In this document: positions 1-8,126 of the stretch, piece by piece
Position numbering within the stretch: position 1 is the first letter of the stretch
How the letters are laid out: each line of letters starts with the position of its first letter
NCBI GenBank assembly: GCA_052389435.1
Contig: JBQTIB010000076.1
Span: forward strand, 22,106-86,105
DNA from: JBQTKD01 sp052389435
GTDB lineage: Bacteria; Actinomycetota; Actinomycetes; Sporichthyales; Sporichthyaceae
Length of the DNA: 64,000 nucleotides
Direction of reading: 5' to 3'
Translations under genes and position numbers: made by a program
Notes under the pieces: generated by a model
The model's input: only the letters and a program-made list of their open reading frames with translations
What the model was told of the DNA's origin: nothing
Databases searched by the model: none

Positions 1-873
1 GAGCCGCCACTGGTGTTCGTCCGCGTGCGCTACCCGGAACAGGTGCCGGCCATCGTCGGCGCTCTCGGGGACGACGCCGCCGTCCTGTCCGGTTTCGTGT
101 TCCCGAAGTTCAACGACGTCGTCGGCGCGGCGTTTCTCGACGCCCTCGACGACACCGCCTCCTCCAGCGGGCTGCGCCTGCTCGGCATGCCCGTGCTCGA
201 GACCGCCGAGATCGTGCACCGGGAGACCCGCGCGGACGTGCTCGTCGGGATCGCGCGCCTGCTCGGCAAGCACCGGGACAGCGTGCTCGCCGTGCGCATC
301 GGCGCGACCGACATGTGCGGCACGCTCGGCATCCGCCGCGGCCGGGACCTGACCGTCTACGACGTCCACCCCGTCGCGTCGGTGATCTCGGACATCGTCA
401 ACGTCTTCGGCCGCACCGACGGCACCGGCTTCACCGTGACCGGCCCGGTGTGGGAGTACTTCGGCCACCACGACCGCCTGTTCAAGCCGCAGCTGCGCTG
501 GACGCCGTTCGCCGCGCACGACGCGACGGCGCTGCGCATGGAGCTGCTGACCGCGGACATCGACGGGCTGATCCGCGAGCTCGTCCTCGACCGCGCGAAC
601 GGCCTGCTCGGCAAGACCGTCATCCACCCCAGCCACGTCGCGGCCGTCCACGCGTTGTCCGTCGTCACGCACGAGGAGCACTCCGACGCCCTCGACGTGC
701 TCGCCGTCCACGCCGCCGGCGGGGGAGTCAGCGCCTCGCGCTACGCGAACAAGATGAACGAGGCCGGTCCGCATCTGACGTGGGCTCAGCGGACGGTGCT
801 GCGCGCGGCGGTGTTCGGCGTCGCGGCCGAGGGCGTGAACTTCATCGACCTGCTCGCCGCAGGCTCGCAGTGA
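1..873 (+). CDS. HpcH/HpaI/CitE-like C-C bond lyase of the Ter cluster (5' end cut by window)
   Basis: A TIM-barrel aldolase/lyase related to the CitE/HpcH superfamily, of the type found in tellurium-resistance-associated (Ter) biosynthetic operons (Pfam C-C_Bond_Lyase), where it is thought to help make a nucleoside-like metabolite. The frame is open back to base 1, so the true start lies outside the window; the first GTG inside is at 13. Visible marks are MPVLETAEIV, the metal/substrate-site style RIGATDMCGTLG and GKTVIHPSHV near the C-terminus, all typical of the family. The stop overlaps the next start in GTGA, so the two genes are translationally coupled. The family call is confident; the substrate is unknown. 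Confidence 0.85.
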   Translation, partial: EPPLVFVRVRYPEQVPAIVGALGDDAAVLSGFVFPKFNDVVGAAFLDALDDTASSSGLRLLGMPVLETAEIVHRETRADVLVGIARLLGKHRDSVLAVRIGATDMCGTLGIRRGRDLTVYDVHPVASVISDIVNVFGRTDGTGFTVTGPVWEYFGHHDRLFKPQLRWTPFAAHDATALRMELLTADIDGLIRELVLDRANGLLGKTVIHPSHVAAVHALSVVTHEEHSDALDVLAVHAAGGGVSASRYANKMNEAGPHLTWAQRTVLRAAVFGVAAEGVNFIDLLAAGSQ

Positions 874-3338
874 CCCTCGTCGGCCACGCGTCGAGCTGGG
901 TGGGCGATCGCCTCGGCGTCGAGATCGTCGCCCACCGCACGCCGGCCGGCGTGGCGATGGCCGATCTCGTCGAACTCGCGCTGCGGCGCAATCCGCGGCG
1001 CGCGCACCTGCTGGTCTCCCTCGTCCTCGGCAAGCACGTGCCGGTCGACCCGCGCGTCGTCCACGGCAACGGCCTCGCCCTCGGTGCCCTGGCGGCCGAG
1101 TATCTGACGGTTAATCAGAGATCTGGTCTACTGGTGCTCGGCAACGCCGAGACCGCCACCGGCCTGGGCCACAGCGTCGCCGACGCCCTCGACGCGACCT
1201 ACCTGCACTCCACCCGCCGCCCGCATCCGGCGCTGCCGATCGCCGAAGCCTTCACCGAGGCGCACTCGCACGCCCCTGGCCACCTCGTGCAGCCCCTCGA
1301 CCCGCGGCTGCTGCACGACGCGCGGACCGTGGTCCTCGTCGACGACGAACTCACCACCGGTGCCACGGCGGTGGAGACCGTCGCAGCCCTGGAACGGTTG
1401 AGCCCGGGCCGCGCGTACGTGGTCGCCTGCCTGCTGGACATGCGTGCGGAGGTCGACCGCGAGCGGGTGGCGCGGGCCGCCGCCTCGCTCGGCGTGCGCA
1501 TCGACGTCATCGCCCTCGCCGCCGGCGAGGTCCTGCTGCCGGAAGGACTCGCGGCCGAGGCCGCCGCGCTCATCGCCGTCGGCGACACCGCGCCGCCCGC
1601 GCCGGTTTCGTCGGGCACGGCGGTTTCGTCGGGCACGGCGCCTGCCGGCACCCACGGGACCGTCGCTTCCCTGGAGCTCGCGTGGCCCTCGGGCCTGCCG
1701 GTGGGCGGGCGGCACGGGTTTACCGGCGAGCACCGGGCAGCCCTGGAAGCGGCCCTGCCCGGGCTGGCCGCCTCCCTCGCCGCCGCCCTGGCGCCGCACG
1801 GCGCCGTCGCCGGTCGCGTCCTCGTGCTCGGCGTCGAAGAGTTGATGTACGCCCCGACCCGGCTGGCCGCCGCGCTCGCCGACGCGCACCCCGCGGCCGA
1901 CGTCCGCGTGTCCACGACCACGCGTTCGCCCGTCTTCGCCCGCGACGTCGACGGATACCCGATCCGCACCCGCCTCGCCTTTCCCGCCCACGACGGCACC
2001 GACGGCGAGCGCTTCGCCTACAACGTCGCGCCTCCCGCGGGCCACGACCCGTTCGACGCGATCGTCCTGGTCCTGGACCCGCCCGCGGACAGCCCCGAAC
2101 TCCGCGCCCCCGGCGGCCTCCTGGAACAGCTCCGAGCGGTCACCCCCCGAGTCCTCGTGTGCCACCTCCCCGAAACACCCCCCGACGTCCGCTCAACCGT
2201 GAGCCATGGGTCACGATCGAGCGGACGCCGCGAGCTTCCGGAGCCGCTGCGAGGGCCCGCGTTCGGGTCCTACGACCCCGACGAGGTCGGCTGGCTGCTC
2301 AAGGACCTGTCCGACGTCAAGCTCGAGGCGCCCACCGAGCAGCGCGAGGCCGCGGTGCAGTCCGGCCGCGCGCACTACGCGGAGTCGTTGCCGATCGAGT
2401 ACCAGCCCGGCCCGGAGTACCTCGAACTGTTCGAGGCGACCCTGGCCCGCACCGCCGCCCGGGTCGCGCACTCGGTCGGGGTCGTCGCCGAGTCGATCGT
2501 CGAGCACCGCGGCCGCGACGTCGTCCTGGTGAGCCTGGCCCGGGCGGGCACGCCCGTCGGGATCCTGCTGCGGCGCTGGCTCGCCCGCTCGGGAGCGGCG
2601 CCGGACCACTACGCGGTCAGCATCGTCCGCGGGCGGGGCATCGACCCGGTCGCGCTGCGTTGGCTCGCCGAGCGCTACGACCCGGCCGACGTGGTGTTCG
2701 TCGACGGCTGGACCGGCAAGGGCGCGATCGCGACCGAACTCGAGGCCGCGCTCGCCGCCCACGCCGTCGGCGGGAGCGGGGGCGCGCGCTTCGACCCACA
2801 GCTCGCGGTCCTGGCCGACCCGGGCTCCGCCGCCGCGCTGGTCGGCACCCGTCGGGACCTGCTGATCCCCTCGGCCTGCCTGAACTCGACGGTCAGCGGC
2901 CTGGTCTCGCGGACCGTGCTGCGGGCCGACCTGATCGGCGAGAACGACTTCCACGGCGCGAAGTTCCACGCGCATCTGCGGGACTGCGACTCCTCGGCCG
3001 AGTTCCTCGACGCGGTGAGCGCCCACTTCGACGCCGCCGCTCCGAGCGTCGCCGCCGCGCCGCTGCTGCCGGTCACCTGGGCGGGCCGCGCCGTGGTGGA
3101 GGAGATCTGCCGCGACGAGGGCGTCGACGACTCGAACTTCGTCAAGCCGGGCGTCGGCGAAACCACCCGCGTGCTGCTGCGCCGCATCCCGGACAAGATC
3201 CTGTTCGCGCCCGACGCCGATCCGGAGGACGTCGCGCACGTCCGCCTGCTCGCCGAGGAGCGCGGCGTTCCCACCGCCGAGCGGCCCGGTCTGCCGTACC
3301 AGTGCGTCGGCCTGATCAGAACCCTGGGGCGAATGTGA
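870..3338 (+). CDS. Fused Ter-cluster enzyme: PRTase-TRSP protein joined to StiP-type PRTase with PELOTA domain
   Basis: An 822-residue protein starting at the GTG of a GTGA overlap with the lyase. The N-terminal part is a phosphoribosyltransferase with the PRPP-loop VVLVDDELTTG at residues 154-164 and LGNAETATGLGHS near 90, followed by the TRSP domain whose signature TRSP is at 351-354. The C-terminal part, from about residue 455, matches the 'cysteine protease StiP' family, which comparative work reinterpreted as a second PRTase (VVFVDGWTGKG at 608-618) ending in a PELOTA-like RNA-binding domain. These halves are usually two adjacent genes (established knowledge); here no stop separates them. 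An in-frame GTG at 2199 could still allow a separate StiP start. The linker near residue 250 holds a duplicated 18-bp unit. Probably acts with the lyase and HAD enzyme on a ribose-phosphate metabolite; the product is unknown. Confidence 0.85.
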   Translation: MTLVGHASSWVGDRLGVEIVAHRTPAGVAMADLVELALRRNPRRAHLLVSLVLGKHVPVDPRVVHGNGLALGALAAEYLTVNQRSGLLVLGNAETATGLGHSVADALDATYLHSTRRPHPALPIAEAFTEAHSHAPGHLVQPLDPRLLHDARTVVLVDDELTTGATAVETVAALERLSPGRAYVVACLLDMRAEVDRERVARAAASLGVRIDVIALAAGEVLLPEGLAAEAAALIAVGDTAPPAPVSSGTAVSSGTAPAGTHGTVASLELAWPSGLPVGGRHGFTGEHRAALEAALPGLAASLAAALAPHGAVAGRVLVLGVEELMYAPTRLAAALADAHPAADVRVSTTTRSPVFARDVDGYPIRTRLAFPAHDGTDGERFAYNVAPPAGHDPFDAIVLVLDPPADSPELRAPGGLLEQLRAVTPRVLVCHLPETPPDVRSTVSHGSRSSGRRELPEPLRGPAFGSYDPDEVGWLLKDLSDVKLEAPTEQREAAVQSGRAHYAESLPIEYQPGPEYLELFEATLARTAARVAHSVGVVAESIVEHRGRDVVLVSLARAGTPVGILLRRWLARSGAAPDHYAVSIVRGRGIDPVALRWLAERYDPADVVFVDGWTGKGAIATELEAALAAHAVGGSGGARFDPQLAVLADPGSAAALVGTRRDLLIPSACLNSTVSGLVSRTVLRADLIGENDFHGAKFHAHLRDCDSSAEFLDAVSAHFDAAAPSVAAAPLLPVTWAGRAVVEEICRDEGVDDSNFVKPGVGETTRVLLRRIPDKILFAPDADPEDVAHVRLLAEERGVPTAERPGLPYQCVGLIRTLGRM
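1603..1638 (+). repeat. Two tandem 18-bp units in the PRTase linker
   Basis: The unit CGGTTTCGTCGGGCACGG occurs twice, back to back and without mismatch, encoding a repeated VSSGTA in a low-complexity linker. The length is a multiple of three, so the frame is kept. It looks like a recent slippage duplication. Confidence 0.85.
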
Positions 3339-3379
3339 CGGCGCCGAACGTGACGGCGCCGAAGGTGACGGCGCCGCAG
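3335..3379 (+). repeat. Three tandem 15-bp units, each beginning with a GTG codon
   Basis: Units at 3335, 3350 and 3365 read GTGACGGCGCCGAAC, then the same ending AAG and CAG. Each supplies an in-frame GTG followed by ACGGCGCCG, giving three candidate starts for the HAD gene. A fourth, degenerate unit starts CTGACACCG. Confidence 0.9.
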
Positions 3380-4195
3380 CTGACACCGCGTCCGATCGTC
3401 GCAGTCGATCTCGACCGCACGCTGATCTACAGCGCCGCCGCGCTCGGCCTGCCGGTCGGCCCGTCGCTCCAGACCCCGCCGCGGCTCGTGGTCGCCGAGA
3501 TCTACGAGGGCCGGCCGATCTCCTTCCTCACCACCCGGGCCGTGGGGCTGCTCGAAGAGCTGCGGGCCGTCGCCGAGTTCGTGCCCTGCACGACCCGCAC
3601 GATCGCGCAGTACGAGCGGGTTCAGCTCGTCGAGGGTGTCCCGTCCTACGCCATCACCACCAACGGCGGGCGGATTCTCCTCGAGGGACGGGAGTGCCCC
3701 GACTGGACCGCGAGCGTCGCGGCGACGGTCGCGGCCGGCAGCGCGCCGCTGCCGGAGATCGCCGAGCACCTCGCGAAGATCGCCGATCCGCTCTGGATTC
3801 GCGCGAACAAGGTCGCCGAGGACCTGTTCTGCTACCTGCTGGTGAACCGCGACGAGCTGCCGCCCGCGTTCGTCTCCGACCTCACCGAGTGGTGCGCCGC
3901 CGCGGGCTGGGAGGTCTCGCTGCAGGGTCGCAAGCTCTACGTCGTTCCGCGGGCGTTGACCAAGGGCGCCGCCGCCGCCGAAATCGTCCGGCGCACCGGG
4001 GCGAAGGCCCTGTTCGCGGCGGGCGACGCGCTGCTCGACGCGCCGCTGCTCGAGGCGGCCGACCTCGGCGTCCGGCCGGCCCACGGCGAACTGCACGACC
4101 TCGGCTGGACGCGCCCGCACGTGGCCGTCACCGGGCAGGCGGGCGTGTTCGCGGGCGAGGAGATCCTCACGGCCCTCCTCGCCGCCTGCGACTAA
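3335..4195 (+). CDS. HAD-superfamily phosphatase of the Ter cluster
   Basis: A 286-residue HAD hydrolase. Motif I is VAVDLDRTLIYS (DxDxT), a motif-II threonine lies in LTTRAV or CTTRT, and the distal acidic motif is GDALLDAPLLEAADLG. HAD phosphoesterases are a standard part of Ter biosynthetic operons, presumed to dephosphorylate the metabolite. The GTG at 3335 overlaps the upstream stop (ATGTGA). Two further in-frame GTGs at 3350 and 3365 are created by a 15-bp tandem repeat, so the true start is uncertain by up to ten residues; all lie ahead of motif I and would give an active enzyme. Ends 9 bases before the next gene, consistent with one operon. Confidence 0.85.
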   Translation: MTAPNVTAPKVTAPQLTPRPIVAVDLDRTLIYSAAALGLPVGPSLQTPPRLVVAEIYEGRPISFLTTRAVGLLEELRAVAEFVPCTTRTIAQYERVQLVEGVPSYAITTNGGRILLEGRECPDWTASVAATVAAGSAPLPEIAEHLAKIADPLWIRANKVAEDLFCYLLVNRDELPPAFVSDLTEWCAAAGWEVSLQGRKLYVVPRALTKGAAAAEIVRRTGAKALFAAGDALLDAPLLEAADLGVRPAHGELHDLGWTRPHVAVTGQAGVFAGEEILTALLAACD

Positions 4196-4204
4196 CCTGG
4201 CGAC

Positions 4205-5656
4205 GTGCCCGGTAAGCCTTTCGACAACGTCTCGCGCAAACTGCGTGGGCACGAGGCGAAGGAACAGGCCGCCCGCGCCGCGCAGGACGCCGCCGCGGAT
4301 GCGTTCTACCGGATGGACCGCGCCAGCCGGGACCTCGCGCTGCAGGTCGAGTCGGTCGTCGCGTCGGGGGAAGATCCGGCGGTCGCCCGGAAGCTGAGCA
4401 CCGAGTACGACCCGATCAAGGCCGAGGCCGAGTTCCGCTCCCAGCGCTATCTCGCGACGCTCGACGCGCACCCCGTCGGCGACACGACGCCGTTGGACCG
4501 GCTGTACGCGGCGACCCAGGCCTACCGGCAGGCCACCGGCGACCTGTCCGAGTGGGCCGCCAAGCTCGAGGAGTTCCTCGATCGGCACGTGCCGACCTTC
4601 GCTCGCACCACCGCGGCACTCGACCGTCTCGGCACCCACGTGCAGCGGGCCACCACCCGATTGCAGGAGGCACGGGCCGCCGTCGCGGCCTTGGCCGAGG
4701 CCGGGACGCCGCTGGGCGAGGCGGCCGCGGCCCTGGACCGCGCGGAGGCGGCAGCGGCCGAACTGGCGGCGGCGACCGGCAACAGGCCGGTGCCCGAGGT
4801 GATCGCGCTCGCCGACCGGGCCACGCTGGCCGCGGAGGCCGTCCGGTCCGCGACGACCGAGGCGAGCGCGTGGGCCGAGGCCGCGGCGCGCGATGCCCAG
4901 GCCCGGGCCGAGCGGGAGGCTCGCGAGGCGCAGGCGCGTGCGGAGGCCGAAGCCCGCGCGGAGCGGGCCCGCGCCGAAGCGCAGGCTCGCGAGGCGCAGG
5001 CGCGCGCCGAGGCCGAGGCCCGCGAGGCCGCCCGGCGTGCCGAACTCCAGGCGCGCCGCGCCGCCGAACTCGCCGCGTTGGCCGAGGCGGCGCCCAAGCG
5101 GATGTCCTCGCTGCGTACGCGCCGCGACGCCCTCGCGTTCCGCGCGGAGAAGATCGAGGACACGCTGCGCGGGCTGCGCCGCGATTGGTCGGAGGGCAAC
5201 TGGGCCGACCTGGTCGACGTCGGCCCGCGGGTGGCCGAACACCTCGCGGCGGCCGACGCAGACCTGGCGGAGGCCAGAACCGCGGGGGAGGCGGGGGACT
5301 GGCAGCGCACCGACTCGGCCCTACGCGCGGCCACGGAGCGGCTCACCGCGGCGGCAGGCCGGCTCGAGGACCTGACGGCACGTCACGAACTGCTCGTCGC
5401 GGCCCGGAACGGCTCCGCCGAACTCCTCGGGCAGGTGCGTTTCAAGCTGCGCGACGCCCAGCGTCTGGTCATGGACGGCCGCACCGAACCGCCGCAGCCG
5501 TGGGCGGGCGAACTCGACGGCCTCGTCGCCAGACTCGAGGCCACCGGCGGCGTCCTCGAGGGCGTGCACCCCGACTTCTGGGGCTACCGCAGCGAACTGA
5601 CCGCGATCGCCGATGCCGTCGCCGACTTCGTGCGGCGCTTCAACGCGGCCGGCTAG
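4205..5656 (+). CDS. Alanine/glutamate-rich coiled-coil protein of the Ter cluster, function unknown
   Basis: A 483-residue acidic protein with no signal peptide or membrane segment, starting at GTG 4205. The first ~220 residues are mostly helical with Ala/Glu/Arg heptads. Residues ~220-295 form an almost pure charged coiled coil of short repeats such as AREAQARAEAEAR. The last ~190 residues are again helical with scattered aromatics (ending FWGYRSELTAIADAV...). I do not recognise the family. It lies 9 bases after the HAD gene, in the same direction, so co-expression with the Ter enzymes is likely. It may be a scaffold or a partner of TerD/TelA-type proteins, but no such gene is visible here. 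Its 3' end overlaps the convergent lipoyl gene by 4 bases. Confidence 0.7.
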   Translation: MPGKPFDNVSRKLRGHEAKEQAARAAQDAAADAFYRMDRASRDLALQVESVVASGEDPAVARKLSTEYDPIKAEAEFRSQRYLATLDAHPVGDTTPLDRLYAATQAYRQATGDLSEWAAKLEEFLDRHVPTFARTTAALDRLGTHVQRATTRLQEARAAVAALAEAGTPLGEAAAALDRAEAAAAELAAATGNRPVPEVIALADRATLAAEAVRSATTEASAWAEAAARDAQARAEREAREAQARAEAEARAERARAEAQAREAQARAEAEAREAARRAELQARRAAELAALAEAAPKRMSSLRTRRDALAFRAEKIEDTLRGLRRDWSEGNWADLVDVGPRVAEHLAAADADLAEARTAGEAGDWQRTDSALRAATERLTAAAGRLEDLTARHELLVAARNGSAELLGQVRFKLRDAQRLVMDGRTEPPQPWAGELDGLVARLEATGGVLEGVHPDFWGYRSELTAIADAVADFVRRFNAAG

Positions 5657-5889
5657 GCCTCGATCCGCGCGATCGGGGCGCCCTGCAGGACGTTGGCCTC
5701 GACGTCGACCAGCAGGCGGACGACGCCGGACGCCGGGGCCTCGATGGTGCCGATCGCCTTGCTGACCGTCACCTCGGCCAGATCCTGCCCCGCCGACACG
5801 CGGTCGCCGTCGGCGACGAGCCAGGACGTCAACGTCCCGCCCGCGTCGGGATAGTCGGCGGAGATCGTCGGAAAGAGCACCTCGGTCAC
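5653..5889 (-). CDS. Free-standing biotinyl/lipoyl-domain protein (78 aa)
   Basis: The whole protein is one biotinyl/lipoyl swinging-arm domain (family length ~75-80), with the modifiable lysine in VTVSKAIGTIEAP and the paired strand SGVVRLLVDVEANV. The flanking residues (SKA, not the MKM of biotin carriers) favour lipoylation. The start is the GTG at 5889. No dehydrogenase, carboxylase or ligase gene is adjacent, so its enzyme partner is unknown. It converges on the coiled-coil gene and is head-to-head with tsaD, 52 bases apart. Confidence 0.8.
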   Translation of the reverse strand: MTEVLFPTISADYPDAGGTLTSWLVADGDRVSAGQDLAEVTVSKAIGTIEAPASGVVRLLVDVEANVLQGAPIARIEA

Positions 5890-5941
5890 GCGCCGAGACT
5901 ATCCGCGACAATGGGAGGGAACCGGGCGGACGTGGAGGGGA

Positions 5942-6982
5942 ATGGCTGTGGCGATCGTGGTGGGCATCGAGACCTCGTGCGACGAGACCGGCGTCGGGAT
6001 CGTGCGCGACGGCGAACTCATCGGCTCCGCGCTGGCCTCGAGCATGGACGAGCACGCCCGGTTCGGCGGCGTGGTGCCCGAGGTCGCGGCCCGCGCGCAC
6101 CTCGAAGCCCTCGTGCCCACGGTGAAGGCGGCGTTCGACCAGGCCGGGATCACCCCGGACGACGTGGACGCGATCGCCGTGACGGCCGGCCCCGGCCTGG
6201 CCACCGCGCTGCAGGTGGGCCTCGCCGCCGCCAAGGCCTACTCCATCGCCTGGGACGTCCCGCTCTACGGCGTCCACCACCTCGCGGGCCACGTCGCCGC
6301 GGACACCCTGGCCCACGGCCCGCTGCCCGAGCGGTGCATCGTGCTGATCGTCTCGGGCGGGCACACCTCCCTGTTGGAGGTGCGCGACCTCGTCGCGGAC
6401 CCCATCGAGCACCTCGGCGACACCCTCGACGACGCCGCCGGCGAGGCCTTCGACAAGGTCGGGCGCGTACTCGGCCTGCCCTTCCCCGGCGGCCCGTGGA
6501 TCGATCGCGCGGCCAAGGAGGGCAATCCGGACGCGATCGCCTTTCCGCGCGGGCTGATGCGCCCGAAGGACCCGCCCTTCGAGTTCTCCTTCTCCGGTCT
6601 CAAAACCGCCGTTGCGCGCTGGGTCGAGCGCGAGCAGAAGGAAGACCGGGAGATTCCGACGAACGACGTCGCCGCGAGCTTTCAGCAGGCCGTCGTCGAC
6701 GTGCTCGTCGACAAGTCGCTGCGCGCCTGCAGAGAACGCGGCTGCACCGACCTGATCGTCGTCGGGGGAGTCGCCGCCAACTCCCGCCTGCGGGAGGTCG
6801 CCGCCGAGCGGTGCGCCGCGGCGGGGGTCAACCTGCGTCTGCCCGCGCTGCGCTACTGCACCGACAACGGGGCCATGATCGCCGCCGTCGGGCACCTTCT
6901 GTTCGCCTCCGGCGCACCGGCCGACGGCCTCGGGCTCGGTGCGGACCCGTCCGCGGAACTGCGCGGTGCAGCCCTGGTCTGA
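5942..6982 (+). CDS. tsaD: tRNA N6-adenosine threonylcarbamoyltransferase TsaD
   Basis: The ASKHA-fold enzyme that transfers threonylcarbamoyl to A37 of ANN-decoding tRNAs (t6A), working with TsaB and TsaE in the cytoplasm. The start ATG at 5942 gives the family N-terminus VVGIETSCDETGVGI. The metal-binding HxxxH motif is HHLAGH near residue 111, and the C-terminal glycine-rich LIVVGGVAANSRLR and YCTDNGAMIA are conserved. Length 346 is normal. In most actinobacteria tsaD sits beside tsaB, rimI and groES; here it stands alone, so the partners must be elsewhere. Confidence 0.95.
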   Translation: MAVAIVVGIETSCDETGVGIVRDGELIGSALASSMDEHARFGGVVPEVAARAHLEALVPTVKAAFDQAGITPDDVDAIAVTAGPGLATALQVGLAAAKAYSIAWDVPLYGVHHLAGHVAADTLAHGPLPERCIVLIVSGGHTSLLEVRDLVADPIEHLGDTLDDAAGEAFDKVGRVLGLPFPGGPWIDRAAKEGNPDAIAFPRGLMRPKDPPFEFSFSGLKTAVARWVEREQKEDREIPTNDVAASFQQAVVDVLVDKSLRACRERGCTDLIVVGGVAANSRLREVAAERCAAAGVNLRLPALRYCTDNGAMIAAVGHLLFASGAPADGLGLGADPSAELRGAALV

Positions 6983-7000
6983 GCGGGCATGCGGGATCGA

Positions 7001-7029
7001 CTGGACAGTTTCAAACTGAAGTCGATAAT
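7001..7029 (+). promoter_or_regulatory. Promoter and palindromic operator of the sulfate-transport operon
   Basis: A -35-like CTGGAC (7001-7006) and -10-like GATAAT (7024-7029) are 17 bases apart in an AT-rich island. The spacer holds the perfect palindrome CAGTTT-C-AAACTG (7006-7018), a plausible repressor site for sulfur control. Inferred from sequence only. Confidence 0.5.
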
Positions 7030-7094
7030 ATTTGTTTAGATTGGTGCGCCCGCCGGCTCGCCGCATCCCGCTGCAATCTCGGAGCAACCCCGTC

Positions 7095-8126
7095 ATGCGC
7101 AAGCGCCTCGCCCTGTCCTTCGCCGCCCTCGCCACCTCGCTCTTGGCGGCCTGCGGCGGCGCCTCCGACGTCGTCAGATCCGCAGCAGGCCCTCGGGAGT
7201 CCGCGCCGGCGGCCTCCTCCGGCAGCAGCCTCGCGCTCGTCGCGTTCGCGGTTCCCAAGGTCGGCTTCGACAGACTGATCCCGGCCTTCAACGCCACCCC
7301 GGCCGGCCAGGGCGTGTTCTTCAGCCAGTCCTACGGCGCCTCGGGCGACCAGTCCCGCAAGGTCGAGTCCGGGCTACCGACGGACCTCGTCCTGTTCTCC
7401 CTCGAGCCGGACGTGACCCGCCTGGTCAAGGCCGGGCTCGTGGACGAGAACTGGAAGGAGGGCCAGTACCGGGGCGTTCCGGCCAGCTCCGTGGTCACCC
7501 TGGTGGTGCGCAAGGGCAATCCGAAGCAGATCGACGACTGGGACGACCTGGCCCGCGACGACGTCAAGATCGTCAGCCCGAACCCGTTCAGTTCCGGCTC
7601 GGCCAAGTGGAACCTGCTCGCTCCGTACCTGTTCAAGAGCAACGGCGGCACGGACCGGCAGGCCGGCCTCGACCTCGTCTCCGGCATCGTGCGCAACCTC
7701 GAAGGCCAACCCAAGTCCGGCCGCGAGGCCACCGAACTGTTCACCAGCGGCATCGGCGACGTCCTGCTCTCCTACGAAAACGAAGCCCTGCTGATCGAGG
7801 CCGAGGGCAAAGACGTCGAACACGTCACCCCGCCGACCACCCTGCTGATCGAGAACCCGTTCGCGATCGCGAAGAACACCAAGTCGCGCACGGCCGCCGA
7901 GGCCTTCCGGGACTTCCTCTACTCCGACGAGGGCCAGCGACTCTGGGGCCAGGCCGGGTTCCGCCCGGTCAACCCGAGGATCCTCGGGGAGTTCGCGGAC
8001 AAGTACCCGACCCCGAGCAAGCTCTACCGGATCGACGAGGTCGGGGGCTGGGACAGCGTCAACGCCGACCTGTTCGATCCGACCAACGGCCTCATCGCCA
8101 CGATCTACGACACCGCGAACCAGTGA
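7095..8126 (+). CDS. sbp: Sulfate/thiosulfate ABC transporter substrate-binding lipoprotein
   Basis: A 343-residue periplasmic-type binding lipoprotein for sulfate or thiosulfate. The ATG at 7095 gives a basic MRKR start, a hydrophobic core and a lipobox LAAC, so it is anchored to the membrane outside the cell. Family marks are VFFSQSYGASGDQSRKV, GLPTDLVLF, VSPNPFSSGSAKWN and YENEALLIE. An in-frame start at 7032 would place residues ahead of the signal peptide and is rejected. First gene of a four-gene operon; its stop overlaps cysT in GTGA. The palindrome-bearing promoter is ~65 bases upstream. Confidence 0.93.
   Translation: MRKRLALSFAALATSLLAACGGASDVVRSAAGPRESAPAASSGSSLALVAFAVPKVGFDRLIPAFNATPAGQGVFFSQSYGASGDQSRKVESGLPTDLVLFSLEPDVTRLVKAGLVDENWKEGQYRGVPASSVVTLVVRKGNPKQIDDWDDLARDDVKIVSPNPFSSGSAKWNLLAPYLFKSNGGTDRQAGLDLVSGIVRNLEGQPKSGREATELFTSGIGDVLLSYENEALLIEAEGKDVEHVTPPTTLLIENPFAIAKNTKSRTAAEAFRDFLYSDEGQRLWGQAGFRPVNPRILGEFADKYPTPSKLYRIDEVGGWDSVNADLFDPTNGLIATIYDTANQ

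Noticed and set aside
2675..5242. Very long leftward open frame opposite the Ter cluster
   Set aside because: G+C-rich codons leave few stops on the opposite strand; composition is Arg/Gly/Ala-rich and the other strand has clear enzyme domains.
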